This document shows positions 57,827 through 64,000 of a DNA stretch of 64,000 nucleotides, one piece after another. Both the position numbers and the translations under genes were made by a program. The notes under the pieces were generated by a model that was not told the DNA's origin, searched no databases, and was given only the letters and a program-made list of their open reading frames with translations. Positions within the stretch are counted from its first letter, which is position 1; every line of letters begins with the position of its first letter. Source of the stretch: Pyxidicoccus sp. MSG2 (GTDB taxonomy: Bacteria > Myxococcota > Myxococcia > Myxococcales > Myxococcaceae); NCBI RefSeq assembly GCF_026626705.1, contig NZ_JAPNKC010000001.1:1054001-1118000 (forward strand), in the 5' to 3' direction.

Positions 57827-58504
57827 CTACAGCCGGAGCTGGAACCGCAGACCGGGCTGCAGCCAGAAGTGGAACGACTTCTCCGGGAACTCCCTGTTCG
57901 TCTCCACTCCGGCAACCGTGGAGGTCCGCTTCGAGTACACCCCCGCCGTCCACAGGGCGTAGGGGCCCACCCGGATGGCCCGCGTCACCTGGAGGTCCAG
58001 GCCTGCCTGGGCATGGGCAAGCTCGAAGCCCTCGAAGACGTTCTTGCCCGAAGGACCCCGGACCGTGTGGTCCGTGGCCACCTCGTAGCCCGCGCCCACT
58101 CCCAACCACGGGCTGAAGGTCGCCTCCGGGGAGAAGTGGTAGTTCACGTCGAAGCCCACGCGCATGAGCGTCCCCCGGCAGTTCCGCTCCTCGTGCAGAC
58201 AGTTGTCCTCGTAGGTCTTCGCCGGGCCGTACTGGAAGTAGCCGCCCGCGTAGAGGTTGGGACTGAAGAACCAACCCAGGTCCACCTGCGGCGCGATGGC
58301 GCTCGTGAAGACATGCCGGAGGGAGCCCTCGCCAATATTGCCAAGAGGAACTCCCAGCGCCCCACGCACACCGAAGGAAAGCCCAGCGCCCCGGTGGGTC
58401 GAGGTCGGCGCGGCCTCCGGAACCTCCAGGGCAGCGGCAGGTAGGGCCAGCAACAGGGGCACCAGCACTCGGGCGGCAAGGATTGAAGCGGTCAGGTTCG
58501 TCAC
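57827..58504 (-). CDS. Outer-membrane beta-barrel protein 2
   Basis: 225 aa from GTG 58504. Signal peptide (ILAARVLVPLLLALPAAALE). The mature part alternates aromatic strands and turns (VDLGWFFSPNLYAGGYFQYG, RVGFDVNYHFSPEA) and ends with ...WLQPGLRFQLRL, a C-terminal strand of the type recognised by the BAM machinery. Two cysteines in CLHEERNCRG could form a loop disulphide. It is bracketed by the two tRNA-Glu-like fragments, which suggests it may be part of a small inserted segment. Confidence 0.7.
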   Translation of the reverse strand: MTNLTASILAARVLVPLLLALPAAALEVPEAAPTSTHRGAGLSFGVRGALGVPLGNIGEGSLRHVFTSAIAPQVDLGWFFSPNLYAGGYFQYGPAKTYEDNCLHEERNCRGTLMRVGFDVNYHFSPEATFSPWLGVGAGYEVATDHTVRGPSGKNVFEGFELAHAQAGLDLQVTRAIRVGPYALWTAGVYSKRTSTVAGVETNREFPEKSFHFWLQPGLRFQLRL

Positions 58505-58886
58505 GGGAGCTCTTCGTCGGGATTGAGTGTTCTCCGGCCGGGAGCAGGCTTTGCAATGCGTCTGCCAGGGGCTCCGACAGAGGGACGTCGGAAGCAGCGG
58601 GCCGCTTCCGCGCACCGGTGCGTCAGCCGGCACACTGACTCGCGTGTCACAGGCGCTTCGATGACCGGGAGGAATCCTGAGTGCCGGACGCGACAGCCCC
58701 GTCATGCGGTGGCACCGGTTCGAATCCCGTCGGGGACGAGGCTTGGGCCTCAAGGCTTCGTCGTGGGCGCGATCCCCTCGGCGGCCACCTTCCTGCCCTG
58801 TGTACCGCACCGAAATGTTGAAACACCGGGTTGGTCGTCATCAGCCCGCATGCTTCTGCTTCAACTCTCGCCGGGCCTGAACCGGA
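58505..58886. other. Intergenic region with a second tRNA-like fragment
   Basis: No gene recognised in 382 bp. Contains the second tRNA-Glu-like 3' fragment at 58717-58737. Confidence 0.4.
58717..58737. repeat. tRNA-Glu-like 3' fragment, copy 2
   Basis: Identical over 21 nt (GGTTCGAATCCCGTCGGG then GAC) to 57767-57787, in the same orientation and 950 bp away. The flanks differ, so the match is confined to the tRNA-end part. Confidence 0.6.
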
Positions 58887-60131
58887 TCAGAGCGAGCAGG
58901 TAGCGCCGGGGAACAGCTCCCACCCACGGTCGCAAGCGACCTTGTTGACCCTGGCAATGCGCCTGGGCGCGGACGGCTCCTGCAAGGCGGTGTTGAGCGC
59001 CCCCACGATGGCGTTGCGATAGGCGGACTGCGTCGCGTTGGGGTTCAGCACACCGCGAGCACTGGCGAATTGAACCAATTCATTCCACACCTCGCCGAGC
59101 ACGGCAGTAGTGGTCTGATCCTGGGGACTCAGGCTGGAGAACATCACGCCCGTCTCGTAGAGATGCCGGAGCAGGTGGACCGCCTGCCCGCATTCCGGGT
59201 TGTTGATGTCCTCGCGAAAGCCCTCGTTGCGTGCGAGCGGACCGACAATCGAGGCTGCATCCGTGCAGACGTGGTGCGAGACGCGATCCGCCAGGGTGTG
59301 CAGGTAGATGCCGAGCCGGGCGTTCGCGACATCACTCGCCGTCCCGCCGAGATATTGATTGAGCTGCGCGGACGTCACCACGCTGCCATCCACGTTCGTA
59401 TGCACCACCTGAGGCCCCGTGGACGTGGTGATGAGCACGGGAACGCTGTTCACCGCGGTGAGGGTGCCTCGCACCGGCACGGACTGCGCGGAGCTGCTCA
59501 CGTAGCAGGCCGAGCCCGTGGCGGAGTCTCCATTCGAGCCCAGGGTGAAGCCGCCAGTGCACTGCGGATGGCTCGTGCTTCCGGCCAGGGCCCAGGCGCG
59601 CAGGTGCGCGAGCGTCGACTCGGTGTAGGGGTCGTCCATGTCGGGATGCAGCCCGTTGACCACGGCGCCGCTGTTCCGAGGCGCGATGAAGTGGAGGAAC
59701 ACGCCTCCAGTGTCGAAGTTGGTGCGCACCAGGCCGTCGATGGCCGCCGTGGTGTAGTTGCCCGGGACGGGCTGGCCATGCATGTCGAGCGGCTGGAAGG
59801 TGCCCAGGTCCGTCGCCTCGTCATAGGCGGCAATCCAATACGCATCCGTCGCGGAGAAGCCCACCGCTTGCGCCATGACATAGGTGGCGTCGGCGTGGAC
59901 CAGACTGCGCCCCGCCACGGGGGGCCGCGTGGCGTAGCTCGCCACCACCTGGTTCAGGCAGGTATTGGAGACGGGCTCGGTGGTGGCGCAGCTTGCGGGA
60001 AGGGTGGCGCAGTTCTTCGCGAGGGTTCCATTCCCCTCGTAGCAGACGTCCTCGGCGAAGCCGAAGGCGTGCGGGGCGAACAACAGGAACGAGCCGATGA
60101 AACAGCGGGACAGACAGCGAGGGAGGGACAT
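58887..60131 (-). CDS. Exported protein of unknown function with an HxxxDxxSHH motif
   Basis: 414 aa from ATG 60131. Signal peptide (RCFIGSFLLFAPHAFGFAED). The mature part has many Cys (CYEGNGTLAKNCATLPASC) and a histidine-rich stretch GIYLHTLADRVSHHVCTDA, which resembles the 'H..lD..SH' metal-binding helix of zinc-dependent phospholipase C-like folds. The neighbouring LGGTASDVANARLG and FREDINNPECGQAVHLLRH would pack with it. Enzymatic function is suggested but not established, and no named family is recognised. Upstream lies the tRNA-Leu terminator region. Confidence 0.65.
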   Translation of the reverse strand: MSLPRCLSRCFIGSFLLFAPHAFGFAEDVCYEGNGTLAKNCATLPASCATTEPVSNTCLNQVVASYATRPPVAGRSLVHADATYVMAQAVGFSATDAYWIAAYDEATDLGTFQPLDMHGQPVPGNYTTAAIDGLVRTNFDTGGVFLHFIAPRNSGAVVNGLHPDMDDPYTESTLAHLRAWALAGSTSHPQCTGGFTLGSNGDSATGSACYVSSSAQSVPVRGTLTAVNSVPVLITTSTGPQVVHTNVDGSVVTSAQLNQYLGGTASDVANARLGIYLHTLADRVSHHVCTDAASIVGPLARNEGFREDINNPECGQAVHLLRHLYETGVMFSSLSPQDQTTTAVLGEVWNELVQFASARGVLNPNATQSAYRNAIVGALNTALQEPSAPRRIARVNKVACDRGWELFPGATCSL

Positions 60132-60431
60132 TCGAGCTCCGGGTTGTGGTTCCCGGACATGAACCCGGACCGCGTCTCGCGGTTTCGCCGGTGTGACTGC
60201 CGTCAAGAGCTCCACTGCGTCCGAGGCGACGTCTGCGATTCCCACCAACCCCGAGGGAGTCCAGCCCGCGGAGCTGGAGCAGAGGGTGGAGAACCTCCTG
60301 GGCATCCACTCGCGATGCAGCAGCTGGTGGCGGTGCCCGCTGGCGCAGAAGCGCCGCACCCGGTGGGCCAGCCCTCGCACGCGCTCCTGCGATGCGAAGG
60401 GCCCTCGCCTGGCCTCGGACCCTCTGAAACG
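60132..60431. other. Intergenic region, 300 bp
   Basis: No gene supported; high-GC with short inverted repeats. Probably holds the promoter of the minus-strand gene ending at 58887. Confidence 0.35.
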
Positions 60432-60463
60432 AAAAAAGCCCCCGAGTCTTTCGACTCGGGGGC
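60432..60463 (-). terminator. Intrinsic terminator after tRNA-Leu
   Basis: On the minus strand GCCCCCGAGTC-GAAA-GACTCGGGGGC is followed directly by TTTTTT: an 11-bp stem with a GAAA tetraloop and U-tract, a textbook Rho-independent terminator. It closes the gap-pgk-tpiA-secG-tRNA block. Confidence 0.92.
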
Positions 60464-60474
60464 CTCTTCCGGAG

Positions 60475-60556
60475 TGCCCAAGGCGGGATTCGAACCCGCA
60501 CACCTTGCGGCGCCAGCCCCTCAAGCTGGTGTGTCTACCAGTTCCACCACCTGGGC
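60475..60556 (-). tRNA. tRNA-Leu (anticodon GAG)
   Basis: 82 nt without encoded CCA. The acceptor stem GCCCAGG pairs with CTTGGGC, discriminator A. The anticodon arm CCAGC-TTGAGGG-GCTGG gives anticodon GAG. The T arm is GCGGG-TTCGAAT-CCCGC and there is a short variable arm. It sits 86 nt after secG; the same secG-tRNA-Leu(GAG) order exists in E. coli (leuU). Confidence 0.92.
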
Positions 60557-60642
60557 ATTTGCTGCGCGCTCCATCTACCGAACCTCACCGACTCACGCAA
60601 CGACAATCTCAACCGACGCGTGAGCCGGCTTCTTCCTGACGA

Positions 60643-61095
60643 CTACTGCGCCGGAGCCGGAGCAGGCGCGGGGGCAGGCGTCGCCCCCTGGGGAGCCGGA
60701 GCGCCCTCGGCGGGAGGAGCCACCGGCGTCTCGCCGCGCGGCTGCTCCAAGCTGCCCGGAGCCGGAGACGAAGGCGTCGTCGCGCCCGGAGCAGCGGCAC
60801 CCCCCGGCGTCGCCGGAGCCGTCTGCGCCGGAGGCTTGGCGACCGAGCCGCCAGCCGCCACCGAAGAGCGAAGCCCCACGAAGGACAGGCCGAGCGAGGT
60901 GAAGAAGAACAGCATCGCGCAGACGCCCGTGAGCTTGCTCAGGAACGTCACCGCGCCGCGGCCGCCGAAGGCGCTCGTGGCCGCGCCGCCGCCCAGGGCC
61001 GAGCCCATGCCCGCGTCCTTACCCGGCTGCAGCAGAATGACGAAGATCATGAACACGCAGACGAGGACGTGCACGATCGTGACGAAAGCGAGCAT
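60643..61095 (-). CDS. secG: Preprotein translocase subunit SecG
   Basis: 150 aa. The two SecG membrane helices are IVHVLVCVFMIFVILLQPGK (residues about 7-26, with the conserved LLQ) and TGVCAMLFFFTSLGLSFVGL (about 56-75), joined by the Gly/Ser-rich loop GMGSALGGGAATSAFGG. The ~75-residue C-terminal tail is Pro/Ala-rich and longer than in E. coli. SecG is the accessory subunit of the SecYEG channel. It is found beside tpiA and a tRNA-Leu in many bacteria. Confidence 0.92.
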   Translation of the reverse strand: MLAFVTIVHVLVCVFMIFVILLQPGKDAGMGSALGGGAATSAFGGRGAVTFLSKLTGVCAMLFFFTSLGLSFVGLRSSVAAGGSVAKPPAQTAPATPGGAAAPGATTPSSPAPGSLEQPRGETPVAPPAEGAPAPQGATPAPAPAPAPAQ

Positions 61096-61194
61096 GGCGA
61101 TTCTTCCAGACGTTCCGTGAGAAGGAGGCGCACCCTACACAAACTGGCGAACGGGTGACAACTTCTTCCGCCCGCCAGTTCCGGCTCTGCCGAT

Positions 61195-61968
61195 CTAACC
61201 CGCTGCCTTGACGATGGCCGCGAAGTCGCCCGCCTTCAGGCTGGCGCCTCCGACGAGCGCTCCATCCACGTCCGGCTGCCCCAGCAATTCCGCCGCGTTG
61301 TCCGGCTTCACGCTGCCGCCGTACTGGATGCGCACCCGCCCGGCCGTCTCCCCGTCATACAGGCGTCCGAGCAGCCCGCGAATCGCCGCGTGGACCTCCT
61401 GCGCCTGCGCCGACGTGGCCGTGCGCCCCGTCCCAATCGCCCACACCGGCTCGTACGCCAGGACGAAGGTGCCCACGTCCTTCGCGTCGAAGCCCGAGAG
61501 CGCCCCGCGCACCTGGCGCTCCACCACCTCCAGCGTCCGGTTCGCCTCGCGCTCGGCCAGCGTCTCGCCCACGCAGACGATGGGCGTCATCCCCGCCGCC
61601 CGCACCGCCCGGGCCCGCTTGTTCACCGTCTCGTCCGTCTCGCCGAAGAACTGCCGGCGCTCCGAGTGCCCCACGATGACGTAGGCACACCCCAGCTCCG
61701 CCAGCATCGGCGCGGACACCTCGCCGGTGAAGGCGCCGGAGGACTCCCAGTGACAGTTCTGCGCCGCCAGTTGCAGCGGCGCACCTTCGAGGGCCACGTG
61801 GAGCGGCTGCAGCGCCACGAACGGCGGCGCCAGCACCACCTCCACCGCGTCACCCAGCGAAGCCACCATGCTCCGCAGCTCGCGAACGAGGCCCAGCGCT
61901 TCGGGCACCGTCTTGTTCATCTTCCAGTTGCCGGCGACGATCTTCCGACGACGAGCTGCGGCAGCCAT
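61195..61968 (-). CDS. tpiA: Triosephosphate isomerase
   Basis: 257 aa, normal length. The active-site lysine is in NWKMNK (residues about 14-19), histidine in GHSERRQF (about 100), glutamate in [11 protein letters not shown] (about 171), and the phosphate-gripping [10 protein letters not shown] near the C-terminus. It interconverts dihydroxyacetone phosphate and glyceraldehyde 3-phosphate. Third gene of the gap-pgk-tpiA-secG block; 48 nt after pgk. Confidence 0.95.
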   Translation of the reverse strand: MAAAARRRKIVAGNWKMNKTVPEALGLVRELRSMVASLGDAVEVVLAPPFVALQPLHVALEGAPLQLAAQNCHWESSGAFTGEVSAPMLAELGCAYVIVGHSERRQFFGETDETVNKRARAVRAAGMTPIVCVGETLAEREANRTLEVVERQVRGALSGFDAKDVGTFVLAYEPVWAIGTGRTATSAQAQEVHAAIRGLLGRLYDGETAGRVRIQYGGSVKPDNAAELLGQPDVDGALVGGASLKAGDFAAIVKAAG

Positions 61969-62016
61969 GTGTCCCCCCGGGGGTGTGGAATGCGGGTTGC
62001 GTTGCGGCCGCGCAGC

Positions 62017-63204
<1,188 letters not shown>

Positions 63205-63243
63205 CTCGGTCCTTCCCTCTCGGTGCCCTTCAACGCCCTGGAA

Positions 63244-64000
63244 CTAGACGCCCTTGGAGACGAGGAACTTCGCCGTGTCCACCATGCGGTTGGAGAAGCC
63301 CCACTCGTTGTCGTACCAGGCCATGACCTTGAGCATGTTGTCGCCCATCACGAAGCAGTTGGTGGAGTCGAAGATGGCCGAGTGCGGGTTGCCGTTGTAG
63401 TCCACGGACACCGTCTGCTCGTCGCTGAACTGGAGGATGCCCTTGAGCGAGCCCTCCGCGGCCTTGCGGTAGGCCTCGATGACGGCCTCGGCGGTGACGT
63501 TCTTCGTGGTGTTCACCGTCAGGTCCACCAGCGACACGTTCGGGGTGGGCACGCGCACGGAGATGCCGTGCATCTTGCCCTTGAGCTGCGGAATCACCTC
63601 GCCGATGGCCTTCGCGGCGCCGGTGCTGGTGGGAATCATGGAGAGCGCGGCGGCGCGGGCGCGGCGCATGTCGTCGTGGGTGAGGTCCAGGATGCGCTGG
63701 TCGTTGGTGTAGCTGTGGACCGTGGTCATCAGGCCCTTCTCCACGCCGAAGTTGTCCACCAGCACCTTGGCGATGGGCGCCAGGCAGTTGGTGGTGCACG
63801 AGGCGTTGGAGATGACGTGGTGCTTCGCCGGGTCGTACTCGTTGTGGTTGATGCCGTAGGCGATGGTGAGGTCCGGGCCCTTGGCCGGGGCGGAGATGAT
63901 GACCTTCTTGGCGCCCGCCTTGAGGTGCTTCTCGGCGCCGTCGCGCGCGGTGAAGCGGCCGGTGCACTCCAGCACCACGTCCACGTTCATGCCCTTCCAG
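63244..64000 (-). CDS. gap: Glyceraldehyde-3-phosphate dehydrogenase, N-terminus off the right edge
   Basis: About 252 residues of the ~335-aa enzyme; the NAD-binding N-terminus is beyond the window. The visible part starts with MNVDVVLECTGRFTARD, and the catalytic Cys is in SNASCTTNCLAPI. MTTVHSYTNDQ, SMIPTSTGAAKA and the C-terminal WYDNEWGFSNRM are all conserved. It oxidises and phosphorylates glyceraldehyde 3-phosphate. First gene of the glycolytic operon pgk-tpiA; catalytic residues intact. Confidence 0.95.
   Translation of the reverse strand, partial: WKGMNVDVVLECTGRFTARDGAEKHLKAGAKKVIISAPAKGPDLTIAYGINHNEYDPAKHHVISNASCTTNCLAPIAKVLVDNFGVEKGLMTTVHSYTNDQRILDLTHDDMRRARAAALSMIPTSTGAAKAIGEVIPQLKGKMHGISVRVPTPNVSLVDLTVNTTKNVTAEAVIEAYRKAAEGSLKGILQFSDEQTVSVDYNGNPHSAIFDSTNCFVMGDNMLKVMAWYDNEWGFSNRMVDTAKFLVSKGV

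Overview
The window is high-GC DNA, strongly third-position GC-biased, and gene-dense. It carries large Ser/Thr protein kinases fused to other domains, sigma factors of the myxobacterial gmx type, ADYC and MopE-like DNDCDG proteins, and long Cys-rich secreted proteins. Together these point to a fruiting myxobacterium (Myxococcus/Corallococcus/Pyxidicoccus-like Deltaproteobacteria/Myxococcota). No taxonomic search could be run, so this is inference from gene content.

Layout. 1-7.1 kb (minus): a DEIH-box helicase cut by the left edge, a spermidine-synthase-like methyltransferase-fold protein and a 1579-aa HEAT-repeat protein in one transcription direction. 7.2-11.3 kb: an acetolactate synthase/aldehyde dehydrogenase operon with a divergent LysR regulator and a clear T-N11-A operator. 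11.3-13.9 kb: a relic zone holding a frameshifted PAAR-like (DUF4150) fragment, a radical-SAM C-terminal fragment, one intact secreted protein and an Imm11/DUF1629-like fragment, bracketed by a short direct repeat of the end of the neighbouring ZIP transporter gene. 13.9-23 kb: ZIP transporter, a membrane Ser/Thr kinase followed by a free copy of its own C-terminal domain, a trigger-factor paralogue paired with a hydrophobic-tailed protein, and a sigma factor divergent from a zinc-finger/kinase/TPR protein. 22.7-28.2 kb: GST/LysR pair, ArsR/SRPBCC/ClpP overlapping genes, an M4 protease with an emfourin-like inhibitor, and an outer-membrane barrel protein.

28.2-39.9 kb (plus): a probable surface operon. 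It has two tandem paralogous giant Cys-rich proteins, each with exact 96-nt (32-aa) repeats and each with the same duplicated ~340-bp leader. They are followed by a coiled-coil/TM protein and a DNDCDG lipoprotein that overlap translationally. 39.9-45.9 kb: a second sigma factor divergent from a zinc-finger/kinase/STAND ATPase/PEGA/FGE protein, then an ADYC-domain exported protein. 46-56.8 kb: an exported-protein cluster with two inverted TPR-CHAT peptidase-like proteins, an NBR1-Ig/beta-helix protein and an astacin-like lipoprotein. An ~87-bp element is shared upstream of the first CHAT gene and the astacin gene, and there are ISL3-type IS remnants.

56.8-60.1 kb: three less characterised genes, one bracketed by two tRNA-Glu-like 3' fragments. 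60.4-64 kb (minus): the conserved housekeeping block gap (partial)-pgk-tpiA-secG-tRNA-Leu(GAG), closed by a textbook intrinsic terminator.

The best candidates for undescribed biology are the repeated 'gmx sigma // zinc-finger-kinase' divergent module, which has identical C-x24-H-x3-C-x2-C spacing in both copies, the kinase whose extracytoplasmic domain is duplicated as a separate downstream gene, and the CHAT/beta-helix/astacin exported cluster with its shared leader element.
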